A DNA stretch of 64,000 nucleotides, from positions 930,001 to 994,000 of the forward strand of contig JANATF010000007.1 of assembly GCA_029449245.1 (NCBI GenBank), written 5' to 3'. This stretch comes from Mortierella alpina. Lineage: Eukaryota > Mortierellomycota > Mortierellomycetes > Mortierellales > Mortierellaceae. Positions 24,571-36,425 of this stretch are shown piece by piece. The notes beneath the pieces were generated by a model. That model saw nothing but the letters and a program-made list of their open reading frames with translations, was not told the DNA's origin and made no database searches. Both the position numbers and the translations under genes were made by a program. Position 1 is the stretch's first letter; every line of letters starts with the position of its first letter.

Positions 24571-27500
24571 ATGGAAGCCTTGGTGAACGGAAAGTATGCG
24601 GTCGAGTACGACGAGGTCGATCACATCTATCGTAACGTCATGGCCACAGGCGGACTCCTCGACAGGCCCATGCCTCCGTACTACGACATCAAGGAGCGCA
24701 CCATGGCCCATCTCTTCGAGTATATGGCCAACACCTACGAGGGCAAAGACGCCATGGGCTGACGAGACATCATCAAGGTATGGACCACCCCGTCCACAGC
24801 TGTTTACCCCACACGATCCTCCTTTTTTTGTCTATTCTGCTATTCTGACCCTATCACTATCGAACGAGTCTAACGAGGCCATGTTCCCACGCTCTCCCAC
24901 CTTGCTACTCTTTGTCTAATCACTTTCTCTCTCTCCTCCTTGGTTATCCGCTCGCAGGTCCACAAGGTCGAAAAGCAGGCTGCCAACCCTGGCGAGAAGC
25001 CAAAGACTTGGATCACTTATGAGCTCACGGACTACAACTGGATGTCGTACCGCCAAGCCAAGAGTTACGCCGATCGAGTAGGCTTGGGCATCACACGCCT
25101 TGGAGTTGAGAAGGGAGATTTTGTCATGATCTTTGCTAGCACATGGTAAACCCTTCCCCCCTTTGCAGGCTCTGCATGCATCCATGACAGCATCCCAAGG
25201 AAAATATTATGGACATGGCCGTCAACTAAAACACCGCTATCGCACTCTTTTCGCTATCTTCCATATCTTATCGTTCAAATAGTCCCGAATGGTTCCTGAC
25301 AGCCCATGGTAAGTTCTTTTTTTTTTTTTTGCAGTGGATATCGTCGTCTAATGATAGCATGATGAGATTCAGCCGGTATAGCGCAACAGCTGTTAACCGT
25401 GCAAAAAAAAAAAGGAATTGATTTGAAGGCAGTGGTGATTTATCTGATGACGACAGATCCACCTTTACCAGGAGACTGGTTCCAGGAAAGATCGAAAGGG
25501 TCTTTTGCATATGAAAGTGGATTAGCAAAATAATGAGATATAGCTGAGTTGGGAGTCTAATCTTGCGCGGAAAAAGAGTCGCGCAAAGTCGAGTAGAAAG
25601 GTATTCCACTCAGGTCTGGACTTCTGAAATAAGGGGGACTGGGATGGGGTTTGGAGTGCCGACGAGAAATCAAGACAGACATGATGCCTGTCGTCTTCAG
25701 TCCACTGACCACGAAATGATGCAATTGAACGTTTTAATAGGATGCTTCTCGCAGTCGGTGACTATCGTGACAGCATACGACTCGATGGACGAAAAGTCCA
25801 TCCAGTTCATTGTTGACCAGTCCCAGCCCAAGGCCATCTTTGCCGACTCAAACACGCTTCCTGTGGTGTCCAAGCTCATGCAGAAGGGCAACAACGGTGT
25901 CAAGGCAGTCATCTACACAGGCCAAGAATGGGAGGTGGCCGATTCAATCAAGAAGCTGGAGCAAGTGGAAAACCGCTCATTTGAACTGGTCCATATGGAC
26001 GAACTCAAAAAGACCAGGTCAGCCGCCAATGAAGAGCAGTCTTCTGGCAAGGGGAAGCAGAGGTCATCTGAGGATGGCGATGCTGAAGGCGCTCAGGACG
26101 TGATTGAGGTTATTTACCCCAAGGCGGATGATCTGGCCTGCATCATGTATACATCTGGGTCGACGGGTCAGCCCAAAGGCGCGCAGTTGACACATGGTAA
26201 CTTGATGGCGGCCATCGGAAGCGCTGCAGCCATGGAGGGCGACCAGTTGCACAAGGAAACGGACATTGTTATTTCATATCTTCCATTGGCCCACGTCCTG
26301 GAGTTTGTCATTTCCCACTTTGTGGTATCCATGGTAAGTCGGATATCCTTACACAATAGAATCGCCAAATGTAGCAAAAAGTCAAGGGGCTGACCAAAAG
26401 GTTAACTGTTCATTGTAGGGTTGCCGTCTTGGATTCGGGCGTGCACGCACTCTCATGGACGATGCAGTCGCTCCCACCGCAGGAAGTGGCCGGTCCAAGG
26501 GCCTTGGTGATCTCAAGGCGCTCCAGCCAACGCTGATGGGTATGTTGGCAAGATCTCAAAAAGCGAATATGACGTAGAGTGGGACAAAACCTTATTTTGA
26601 CGTATCCGATTTTCAATGGCAATGTAGCGGGCGTGCCAACGATCTGGGAGCGTATCCGCAAGGGCATCCTGGCCGAAGTCAATAAGCAATCCTTCCCTAT
26701 CCGCACACTCTTCTTTGCCGCACTCAACACCAAGTGGGCTATTGTCCAGGCCACAGGGTCGGAGAACTTTGTCACCAGGACCATTGACTCGCTGGTCTTT
26801 AGCAAGGCCAAGGAGCTGGTTGGAGGCAAGCTGCGTCTTACCCTGACTGGAGGAGCCGGCATCAGCGATGAGACGCATCGGTTCCTGAGCATGGTGATGT
26901 GCTACGTCATCTCGGGATATGGTCTCACTGAAGTCTGCGGTGTTGCCGCTGTAACCCTGCCACGTATGGGCCACCGTCTTAGGACGGTGGGACCACCTGT
27001 AAGTCGAGCCGCTTGTAAATCCTCTCTCGACCTGAAGTTTACAAGTTGTCCATGTTTCTGATACTAAGTACCCTAAATTTACTCAAAAACAGGCACCCAG
27101 TCTTGAGCTGAAGTTGGTTAATGTGCCTGACACCGAGTACACAGGAGATAATGGATCAGGTGAAATCTGGTTCCGTGGACCTGCGGTGATGAAGGGCTAC
27201 TTCAAACTGGAGGAGGAGACCAAGAAGGTGATGACCGGGGATGGTTGGTTCAAGACGGGCGACATTGGCACAATGAACCCAGACGGAACATTGTCGATCA
27301 AAGACAGGGTCAAGAACCTGGTCAAGCTGTCCCATGGAGAATACGTTGCCCTAGAGAAGTGTGAGGCCGTTTATCGCGATTCCAAGGAGATCAAGAGCAT
27401 TTGCATTGTTGCAGACAACGGGTGCCCCGTGTTGCTGGCCGTTGTGGAACCGAGCCACGCAGGGGTAAGTGAGACGATGTAGGACTGACAAAGGTCTCAT

Positions 27501-27772
27501 GGAAATGGGGGATCATCGCTCATCGCGCTTCGCTATTTTTTTTTGTCCTTAATGCATACTTACCATAGGCGTCTGACAAGGAGATTTTGGACATCTTGAA
27601 GAATCAAGCCAAGGCGGCGGGACTTTCCAAGTCCGAGACTGTGCAGGGTGTTATCATTAACGATTCGGACTGGATGACGAATGGCTTCATGACCTCGAGC
27701 AGCAAGGTCAAGAGACGCGAGGTCCGCAAGGCGCATAGCAAGGACATTGAGGAAATGTGGAAGAAGTTCTAG
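24571..27772 (+). pseudogene. Long-chain fatty-acid-CoA ligase with one in-frame TGA
   Basis: Eight exons fit in phase: 24571-24777, 24958-25145, 25283-25308, 25741-26333, 26419-26539, 26628-26998, 27093-27464 and 27569-27772. They span 693 codons, the usual LACS length. The enzyme activates fatty acids with ATP and CoA. Motifs are intact: YTSGSTGQPKGAQLTHGN (AMP-binding P-loop), YLPLAHVLE, GYGLTEVCG, GDGWFKTGDIG and VKLSHGEYVALEK. The sole defect is TGA at 24760-24762 (codon 64), where the family has Trp before RDIIKVHKVEK. No donor lies between the preceding codons and the stop that could remove it in phase. Exon 3 is a 26-base micro-exon and the next intron is 432 bases. It could be a recent pseudogene, a strain-specific null allele, a readthrough site or a sequencing error. 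Confidence 0.85.
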
Positions 27773-28371
27773 AAAGGCGTGGGAGGGGCACGGAATATAA
27801 GCTGGGTGGTGTTCAAGCGTACATGTAGACTGTGGCGGGCTTTGTGGGCTGTGGTCTTTGTTATTTCATGTCGCTCACGCTTGTCACGACCATGACAGCA
27901 GAACACACCATGCATGTTGGGCAAACAAGAGCAGGGCTACGCGAGGCCATGGACGTGGATGGGGCCATTGACGTGGATGTATGGGGTGCCCGAGGGTGGC
28001 CCTGTGTCGTGTAACGTGGGTTGGGGCGGGGCCCCGGTCGCGGCAGGTCGCAGAGTGCGGCGTAGTCTCGTCGTGTGTGTGTGTCTCTGTGCAGTGAGAC
28101 GAACCTTTCGCTCTTTCTTTCTTCCCCCATTCCATCCATCTCCATCTGCATCCGCACATCCATCGCCCCATCCTCCTCGCTGCGCACTCTCATCCTCGCA
28201 TCCCCTCATCATCCTCATCGTCGCCTGGCAGACTGCACACCCTTCTTCGTGGCTGCCATTCCAATTCGTCTTGAGCGATCCTGTCGTCATCTCCGCCCGC
28301 TTGACTGTCGCACACCCTCGACCCACCTCGCTCACCCTGCTCCGCATTCGCCCCATCATTCCATCCCTGCC
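27773..28371. other. Intergenic stretch with kinase promoter and leader
   Basis: About 600 bases. The left part is the 3' end of the synthetase locus. The right part is a C-rich, CATCC-repeated leader before the kinase ATG. A 153-codon frame crosses the region but has only low-complexity composition. No TATA box is evident. Confidence 0.5.
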
Positions 28372-31300
28372 ATGAACGCCGTTGGCCTCAACATGCCCCC
28401 ACAGGGCACCATCCCTCCTGGGACCACCATCCAGCTTGGAAAGTTCACAGTCCTTATCGATCGCTACATTGCCGAGGGCGGCTTTGCCCATGTGTACCTG
28501 GCCACTCTCACCAACGGCGGAGGCTTCCCCGTGGTCGTCAAGCGAATCGCTGCTCCGGACAAGGAGCGCTTAGCTATCATCAACTCGGAGATTGAGACTA
28601 TGGTAATGCGTGTGTGATATCAATGGTTTCGTATTTTGTTTTTCTCAACTACCAAGATAGACGGGATCGCTAACCGTCCCTTCGATCCCGCTCGTCGTGG
28701 TGATGCCAATTCGACAGAAACGACTTGGGAAGCACAAGAACATTGTCGAGTACATGGACTCTTGCATGGGCAAGCTGGAGGGCGGTGGATATGAGGTGCT
28801 GATCCTCATGGAGTACTGTGGAGGTAAGTAAACTGCGGCCAGATCAACCCGTGGATCGGGTACAGGAGTTACAGTCAACAGGGGCTGTTTGTTTTCTCAA
28901 CTGACGACCCAACATGATCCTTCCTTTTTTTTTTTTTTCCTTCTGCGTTTGCTCACGTCGTCTAATCCACACCTATGCGAATACAGGTGGACCGGTGATT
29001 GATCTGATGAACAGACGACTCCAGCATCGTCTGACAGAGCCAGAGATCCTCAAGATCTTTTCCAACGTTTGCGAGGTAAGAGTATGCACTAAAAAAAAGG
29101 GCAACAAGGAGAACGGGACGCCACATGTTTGCAGACCCAATTTGCTGTTGAAGGAGGCCTCCCTCTCGGTGGGGCATGCATGGATGCACGGGAGCCGTTG
29201 GGACTAGGTTGACTGAAAGGTGCCTTTATTATTGTGCATATAGGCGGTCGCATACATGCACTACTCCGATCCACCCATTCTGCATCGAGACATTAAGGTC
29301 GAGAACATTTTGTTGTCCGGCAACGACTACAAGCTGTGCGACTTTGGATCTGCGACCACCAACATTCTACGAGGCGAAAGTATACCCAGGAATGTGAAGG
29401 ATATCCAATTGTTAGAGGAGGAGATCAACAACCATACAACGCTGCAGTACCGTGCGCCCGAGATGCTGGATCTGTATATGCGACGGGGCATTGACGAGAA
29501 GATTGGTAATAGAAGCGACGAGAACGCTCTGTTATTTCGGGCATTGTGTTGAAATGGATTGGCACTAAATATGAAAATTGTGCTCACCAGCAAACTCACA
29601 ATGGCATCGTGGCATCGCTCTCTCGTCCAACTGCAAATAGATATCTGGGCGTTGGGTGTGCTCCTGTACAAGCTGTGCTTTTACACCACACCGTTTGAAG
29701 AGCAAGGACAGCTAGCCATTCTGAATGTTCGCTACACGATCCCGGAGCATCCAGTCTTCTCACAAACACTCGTTGGTCTTTTTCGTAAGTTTGGGCCAAC
29801 GGGCGCATCGCTCGTGCGCATCACTCGTTTCGATGCACCATGGTCTAGAAGACGGCAGGATTCCAGAAATTAGCATTGACCAGGGCAGCCTCGCCTCGGC
29901 CTTTATTTTATTGTAGAATGTATGCTCAAGGAGGATCCTAAGCAGCGACCCAACATTTACCAAGTCATGCAGATGACATCGGCCCTGCGCGGGCTTCCAT
30001 GTCCTATTCACAATGTAAGTGTTCGGGCAAGCAAAGTACCAGAGAACTTGTAAGGGTGATATTGTCAATATTATGTTCTCTCACACCAACAATTTGGCTT
30101 CGTTTTAGATATACCCCGATCCGTCCTTTGCACCAGCTGCATCAGAAGCACAATTATCAGCAACAGCCGACATCCTCAGCAACTCGACTATGCAGCGACC
30201 TATGGATGCCCTTCCTTCGATTGAACCAATGCGAAGAGGTCGTCCCACGCGATCACCTGTAACAGTAGCACCGCCCATGCAAGCAAACGATGCCAGTCAA
30301 GGGACATTTGCAGGAGCTGCACCTCAGGCTGATTTTAGTTCGGGATTCGACGACTCTTTTGGACAGTTCACCGCGTCGGATCCAGCCTCTCAGTTCTCCA
30401 AAATTCCTCCAACGGGCGATGCGTTCGACTTTGCTAGTTCCATGCCAGCCTCTGAGAGCATCCAACAGAAGGATCTCGGGAAAAGATTTACACTTGACTT
30501 TGAGACCGTCAAAGGAAATGACGAGTTTGGATTCGGGTTTTCGACTTTGGACAACAGCGTTGTTAATGCAGAGCCAGCAAAAATCTCGAGGGCAGGTCCG
30601 CGTCCGCCATCAATATCGTCAGGCGATCTATTACTACCAGAGTCGAGTCCTGTTAACTCGCGTACTGTCAACAACGTCATGCCCGCTCAGCTGTCCGGAT
30701 CCAATGGAGGCGTCAGAGTCAAGCCCACAGCCGACGACTTATTTTTTGGATCCTCTGCAGGAAACAAATTTGAGAATAGTGAGCGAGAATCTCGTTCGGC
30801 CACGCCCTCGTCCTTTGGAAGTTTGCAGCAGGCACCCATTGGATTATCCTCGCCAGCCTTATCCAATACAGGATCGCAATCGTCTAGTATGTCGAAGCCT
30901 TTGCTAGGCAATGCTCGACCACAGCCTGCACAATTATCGGGACACTTGTCATCGCCGGTGGTTCGCCCCGTGGCTGGCTATCAAAATTACCAAGCAGCCA
31001 GCAGCAGTCTCGTCAACAAGGATATGCAGCTGAATGGCACGGGAAACACAAGGCCGTCTGGCTCTAGTCTTGCTGCCGTTGCTTCGCCTAGTCTGACCTC
31101 TACATCCGATTCAGCCGTCCAGCATGGTCACCGCTCCACTAACACCACTGGCATCAGTAATAATACGTATACCGGAAGCTACGCCACGGACTTGCTATCG
31201 GCCAAGATGCAAAGCATGGAGTTGTTGCAGCGTCAGCAACTGGAACAGTTGGGAAAATTCAGCATTGACCGCTCTCCTGGTGCTACGTCCTCCCCGCACA

Positions 31301-32718
31301 ACGCGCAAGGAAAGGCCAAGGTGCTGGACCCAAGCAAGACTTTGGATGGACTTCGGTCATTGGATTCTGGATCTAGGACTGGGTCAAGTGCCGGGTCCGC
31401 AGGAGGATCGGCTATCGTTTCGCCATCAGCCCTTGCGCCTCGCCCTGTTCCCACACCGCCACTAGCAGCCAGCTCTGGCGCCTCGAAAGATTTGCCGTAT
31501 CTGGATAGGAAGAGTTTGGCGAAGAGGGATATGGACGCAGAGATGAAGCTGATCGAATTACAACAAAAGGAGTTTGAGAGACAACAACAGGAACTTCTGA
31601 CTCTGCAGCGCCTTCAGCTGGAGGAACAGCAGCGTAAGCACAGGGAGCAGCAGGAATTACTCCAAAAGCAGCAGCAGCAGCAGATTCAGCTCCAGCATGA
31701 AAAGTGGCAGGAGAGGAAGCGCATGTTGGCTGAACAGGAGCAATTGACGCAGAGACAGATCTCCCAGCAAAAGGATCTTGAGCAGCAGCATCAGTCTCAA
31801 CAGGAGCTCCAGCAGCAACAACAACAGCAACAGCAGCAACGTGTTCCTGCTGTATCCGCGCAAGCACCGAGCACTTATAGGCGGTCCATCATCAGTGAAT
31901 CGACATCTGGATATTCAAACATTGACCTGCTGACCTCAAGTGCAAGAAGCAGTTTTGATGATCAGGACCGACTCCGTGCAAGTGGATATGGTGATCAAAA
32001 GTCCCCCTCGGTTACAAACACGTCGCCTGTGGTCAGTTCTTCGTTGATTTCAGACTTCACAACAACTCCCACAGTGCCGGTCAAGTCAGCCCGACGCGTC
32101 GCTGCCCACGGAGTCGGCACCTCCATGGGTGTCTCGTCCAACTCTGCGGTGAGCGCAAAAGCGCGCCGGTTGTCCGTCACCAATCTCCCACCTGGACAGA
32201 AGCCCGAGCTGCTACCAAAGCCCACACGATTCAAGATGAAGGGTGGCACCGGCAACCTAGCTGCAGGCGAGGAGGAGGCATTCAAGAAGAAGTTCCCTAT
32301 CGCGGATCTCGATGCTGATCTCAACTTTTCACAGTCCCAAGCTGCCTTCTCCGCTTCATCGAGTGGCTATGGCTCGGCCCAAGAGACTTCTGGACGTGTG
32401 AACAGCTCACAGTACCAAACACCTTCACAACGAGCACGTGGATTGCGGAATGACGTTCTTGCTGGTGGTAATGGCCGTTATGAGGCCGAAGAGGATGGGG
32501 AAGAAGAGGAGGAGACGCTGGTTCGGTCTAGACGTCGCCAGTACACTTCGCCGGCGCCGACAACGGCTTTAAACAGCAACCGTGCACAGATTTCACCACC
32601 GTCCTCGTTTACAAAGTCGTTGGCAGGTGATGATTCACCCGAGGAAGACTCGACCACGCCGATGGAATCGGTACGGGAGCGCGTTCAGAGGATGAACCGA
32701 GTGGGACATGTTGTCTGA
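28372..32718 (+). CDS. Ark1/Prk1 (NAK/AAK1-type) serine/threonine kinase, 1179 aa
   Basis: Seven exons in phase: 28372-28602, 28718-28823, 28987-29075, 29244-29505, 29641-29784, 29917-30014 and 30109-32718. The kinase domain (residues about 23-310) has the catalytic Lys57 in VVVKR, the NAK-type glycine loop [19 protein letters not shown] at 156-163 and DFGSA at 175-179, then [10 protein letters not shown] and [20 protein letters not shown]. The last two are typical of the Ark/AAK1/GAK group, which phosphorylates endocytic coat and actin-patch proteins. The long tail (870 codons in one exon) is Ser/Pro-rich with a Gln-rich coiled coil (about residues 620-735) and an acidic segment, as in fungal Ark1 homologues. 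Function is inferred from family. No accessory lesion is visible. Confidence 0.9.
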
Positions 32719-33168
32719 AAGTCCTCCACTAGTATCTATATAGACTTGATTCTGTGTTTGAGTGCAACAATAATGATGTTCCTGTCATGTCCATCTCGCT
32801 CCCGCTATGGGTTCACTTTGAAACTTTTTTTGCATGGCTTCATGTAGGTAAGCACACTGAGTGTAAAACTTTGGTATCCAGCCGGGGAAGGTGGCTCTGA
32901 GTGGATTTTTTTCACTCACAGCGAGAGAAAAAAAAACCTTATCTATGATTGAAGCGTGCATTCTTCCCATGACGACCATGCGGCGTCCGATCTGACCAAG
33001 CGGCGTCCGGTGTGCCCAAACGTCTTGCTGGGAGTGACGAGAGCCGAGTTGCTTCCCAGCGTTTTACAGGGGACATAGACAACGGATTCGAAAGGCATAT
33101 AAAAGGAGCAAACATTCCATGTTCAGCCATTCACCGAACACAAACACCCGATATCCTACAGCAGAACC
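32719..33168. other. Intergenic stretch
   Basis: The end of the kinase transcript and the promoter of the first GST-like gene. No other gene is visible. Confidence 0.55.
33098..33105 (+). promoter_or_regulatory. TATA box of GST-like gene 1
   Basis: TATAAAAG lies 71 bases before the ATG at 33169. The paralogue at 37110 has a TATA box in nearly the same place, which supports the call. Confidence 0.7.
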
Positions 33169-34295
33169 ATGTCTTCCCCTGCCACCACCACCACGCCACA
33201 CTACCGCTTCTTCCATAACGAGGCCTCAACCGAGGAAACCTCTCGCATCCTCGAAGCTGACCCCAAGAGCGTCGAGTACGATTTGGTCTACTTTGACTTT
33301 TCTTGCGTTGCCGCCACGCCTCGGTATATTCTTTCCTATGGCAAAGCCAAGTGGAATGACCATCATCCCAAGGTAGGGACCATCAAAGTTACCACTTTAA
33401 CTTTTTTTTCTCGTGCGCAAGGTCTTTTGCTGATGTTGGGGTTTGAAGAGATCTAAACCATGGCAAATCTTTTTCTCATAGGAATGGGAGGATAAGGAAG
33501 AGTACGATTGCCCCTTTGGCGTCATGCCTGTTCTGCACATCAAGTCGGAGGAAGGCAAGGTAAACACACAACCCATGAAAAAAAAAACGTTTTTCTCACG
33601 CTCATGCCTTGCTCCCGCTCATCCACATGCTATTCGTATTGCGCAGTCTGAAAAAAAAAATTCTAACCTTGGAGATAATATTTTTAGGCGATGCTGGCAG
33701 AGTCGGTCGTGATTGACATGTACTTGGCGGAGAAGTTCAATCTCTTGGGCTCGAACCGATATGAGGCCGAGACTATCAAGGCGTTTTATTCGTCGATTCA
33801 CTATCTTCGCGAACGGTCGCAGACGCGAGTGACATGGACGTTTGCGGACAAGCGCAAGGAGGCGTTTGAGAGGTTCATGGCCAATATGGTGCCTTGGTGG
33901 ATCAAAGTTCATGAGCAACACTTGGAGCGCAATGGAGGCAATGGCCATTACTTTGGTGATAAGGTAAAATTCATGGTGGGCAATACACTGAACCAACGAC
34001 CCAAGGAATGGAAAAAATAGACGCTAAACTGTGGAACTTGTATTTCTACTACACCTAGATTTCTCTGGCGGACATTCATCTCGTCAGTGTTCTCGACCAC
34101 TTTTCAGAACTTCCTCGAGGTGAAGAAATTGTTGCAGTCTTCCGGGCCTCACCTTTGATCTGGAAGGTTAGGGAGACGGTGCTGGCAAATGCAGAGATGG
34201 CTGCGTGGAGAGAATCTGAGGATTGTATGAAGCTGCTCGAGGGTGGCAAGAAGTTTTATAGTGTCACCGCGTTTTCTGACAAAGTCGAGGAGTGA
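33169..34295 (+). CDS. Glutathione-S-transferase-like protein, copy 1, 264 aa
   Basis: Four exons in phase: 33169-33372, 33482-33559, 33688-33963 and 34059-34295. An N-terminal thioredoxin-like part (RYILSYGKAKW, then FGVMPVLHIKSEEGK with the cis-Pro-type MPVL and the S(E/D) glutathione contact) is followed by AMLAESVVIDMYLAEKFNLLG and a helical C-terminal half (SLADIHLVSVLDHF). This is the GST fold of the sigma/nematode-like type seen in Mortierella-like fungi. The family conjugates glutathione to reactive compounds or isomerises them. The catalytic Tyr/Ser cannot be assigned with confidence. A paralogue with identical exon structure sits at 37110-38178 and a relic at 36283-36425. A terpene synthase lies 370 bases downstream on the other strand. 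Confidence 0.85.
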
Positions 34296-34664
34296 AAAAG
34301 GCAAAGAGTATTGAATACAAAGAGTGCTGCATTATATCCACAAACTTGTGCGCGCGCTACGCATCTCCGTCCGCCTAATCCGATAACTTGCACTCGTCAT
34401 GTTCAAAGCGGGATTGTGATTTAGTGATGAGTAAAGTATGTCAAAAAAAATATATGGTAAGGTCTATAGTTCCATGTATTTGTTGTGGGAGGAGTCTTTT
34501 GAAATCCCAAGCTTGGATGGGTGATTATTGAAGATAGTCGTCTTCCCATTACGCCCAGGGCTATGGCTGCCCTAGATTGTTTCCGTGGCAGCTAATCATA
34601 TTGTATGATGTGAATTGTTCAACATTTAGCCAACTCTTCAAGGAAAAGGAAGGGCCATCAAAAA

Positions 34665-35522
34665 TCACAACCAAATGCCGCACTTACCAAAGACATTCTT
34701 CTCTGTGTCTGGAGCATATCTTTTGGACACAATGTGCCACCACAAGAAGATCTTGTGGCATTCTATCATAGGGTGGCCAATGTATTTCGTGTTGGTTGCC
34801 CCCACGGCCTTGTCGATCGCCCTGAGCTGTCCGACAATGTCCGGTACGTTTTCCTTATTGGCGACACAGGAGTCAGTTTCTGTGGACTCTCTCTCAAAAC
34901 TGGCGACATCGTTGACCAACACGATGAACTCGCTCTGCAAGTTCATGATCCTGATAAATTCTGGGTCTCTGATAAAGCCCAGTTCACCCTCGATAAAGGC
35001 CAATCCGAGGATAATCAGCGGGATCGTACCGCCAGTTTGGACCCTGGCCAGGTACATCGAGATCTCGTTGGAAGAGTTCCTGAGGTGCTCATATGCGTGT
35101 GTTTTGATACCTTCGTACCAGTATCGGACCCCAGTGTGGAATGCGTTCTTGACCTCGGGAGGAATCACCGACAAAATATGGTTGTACATGATATGCTCCT
35201 TCTCCAGTCCGTAGTTGAAAATAGTGTCAAAGTCGTTCTCAAAAATAACATTCGGTGGGAAGCTTTCGATTTGGTCGTCGAGAATATAGATCCAGATGAG
35301 AAACAAAAGCCAGGGATAGTTCTCTGATCCATAAGCATCGACATGTTTGATGTAGAGCATCACCATATCGCGCAGGGCTCCCTTGCAATCAAACCCGAAC
35401 TGGACCAGAGTCTCATGCAGTTGGGACACATGCTTCTCGATACGTGCAGGGTCGAGGTCGTCGATGGCCTCTTCATTGTATAGTTCCCTGTAAAGGGTTC
35501 TTAACACTTCTCTCATTGCCAT
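34665..35522 (-). CDS. Class I terpene synthase (sesquiterpene-cyclase-like), 285 aa
   Basis: The coding part is one exon. Metal-binding motifs are complete: DDQIE at residues 82-86 (the DDxxD/E type) and the NSE triad N204/S208/E212 in VLVNDVASFERE. The chain ends with WHIVSKRY, the conserved Arg-Tyr near the end of fungal and bacterial sesquiterpene cyclases. These enzymes ionise a prenyl diphosphate, usually farnesyl diphosphate, and cyclise it. I chose the ATG at 35522. An in-frame ATG at 35618 also exists, but a good acceptor (CTTACTAG at 35563) and donor (CACG/GTAAGC at 35706) suggest a 144-base intron in the leader, which puts the upstream codons outside the message. The length is a little short for the family. 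The product cannot be predicted. Its neighbours on both sides are GST-like genes on the other strand. Confidence 0.88.
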   Translation of the reverse strand: MAMREVLRTLYRELYNEEAIDDLDPARIEKHVSQLHETLVQFGFDCKGALRDMVMLYIKHVDAYGSENYPWLLFLIWIYILDDQIESFPPNVIFENDFDTIFNYGLEKEHIMYNHILSVIPPEVKNAFHTGVRYWYEGIKTHAYEHLRNSSNEISMYLARVQTGGTIPLIILGLAFIEGELGFIRDPEFIRIMNLQSEFIVLVNDVASFERESTETDSCVANKENVPDIVGQLRAIDKAVGATNTKYIGHPMIECHKIFLWWHIVSKRYAPDTEKNVFGKCGIWL

Positions 35523-35760
35523 GGTTGCTTGTGTAAATTTGGAGATCACAAAGTTAAGGTCGCTAGTAAGTAGAGGCCAAGAAGTTAGATGAAACGATGG
35601 TAAAATGATAAAGAACAATGTTAGGGAACATGATTAGGAGAGTGGCGGGGAAAAGTGTAAAATGGGAATAAGAACGGATAGGGAAGGAAAGGTATCAGCT
35701 GCTTACCGTGGGTTTTTAGAAAGGGAGTTCTAACGGATCAAAGGATATGGTGAACGGTTC

Positions 35761-35769
35761 TTTTATATA
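35761..35769 (-). promoter_or_regulatory. TATA box of the terpene synthase gene
   Basis: On the minus strand the sequence reads CTATATAAAAGAACC, about 240 bases before the chosen ATG. With the inferred 144-base leader intron the spliced leader would be under 90 bases, a normal length. Confidence 0.55.
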
Positions 35770-36282
35770 GGATATCGGGCCCCATTGAGAGTTGCAATAC
35801 CCTAGAAATATCTCTAGGAAGTACAACGGCAATCATCTATGCATGTAATATGCATGCAAGAAAATAGACGATGCAGTTTGCCTTCGCGAGGTGGGACAAC
35901 ATGCAAATTATTCTTGCGAATTCCGCTAGGAGACTACCACCTTCCATTACTGCCCTCTTCTCCCGCTTGTCATCCTCGAACCGGCGCTGGGCTCAGAGAC
36001 ATTGTACACCTATATTGCAACCTGTTGTCGCACTAGTGGCATGATCTCTGGTCCCGGCTCGCACCAGATATCTGTATAGACTACCAACTTGTCGAAGCGC
36101 ATAATGTCCCATAGCCTCCCGCATACTTTTCAGGCGGTCTTGTGTAAGACAAGCTTGGATGCACAACATGTGCATGTATATAGACTATAGCTATTCTCTC
36201 TACGAGACGAGTCTGAAAAATGTTAAGGTGTCACAAAGCCTACTGGCGGACTTTTCGCTTTTCTAAACTTCACCAAGTGTCG

Positions 36283-36425
36283 CTTTGGATGCGAAAGGTT
36301 AGGGAGATGGTGCTGGCAAACGCAGAGATAACTCTATGGACATAGTCTGAGGGCTTGAAGAAGAAGGTTAAGGGAGACTTGACGTTCTACAGTGTCACTG
36401 CGTGTTCTAGCTCAGTCGAGACGAG
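36283..36425 (+). pseudogene. Relic of a third GST-like copy (last exon only)
   Basis: The sequence aligns by eye to the last exon of both GST-like genes, through GTTAGGGAGAYGGTGCTGGC, AAACGCAGAGAT, a GAGGGC..AAGAAG stretch and TACAGTGTCACTGCG. In the reading frame of the intact copies it has TAG (36349-36351) and several length changes. No earlier exons are recognisable upstream. It must be the remains of a duplicate or of an unequal crossover in a GST array. Confidence 0.85.

Noticed and set aside
34734-35327. 197-codon + frame opposite the terpene synthase
   Set aside because: Antisense shadow of a gene with complete catalytic motifs. No domain of its own.
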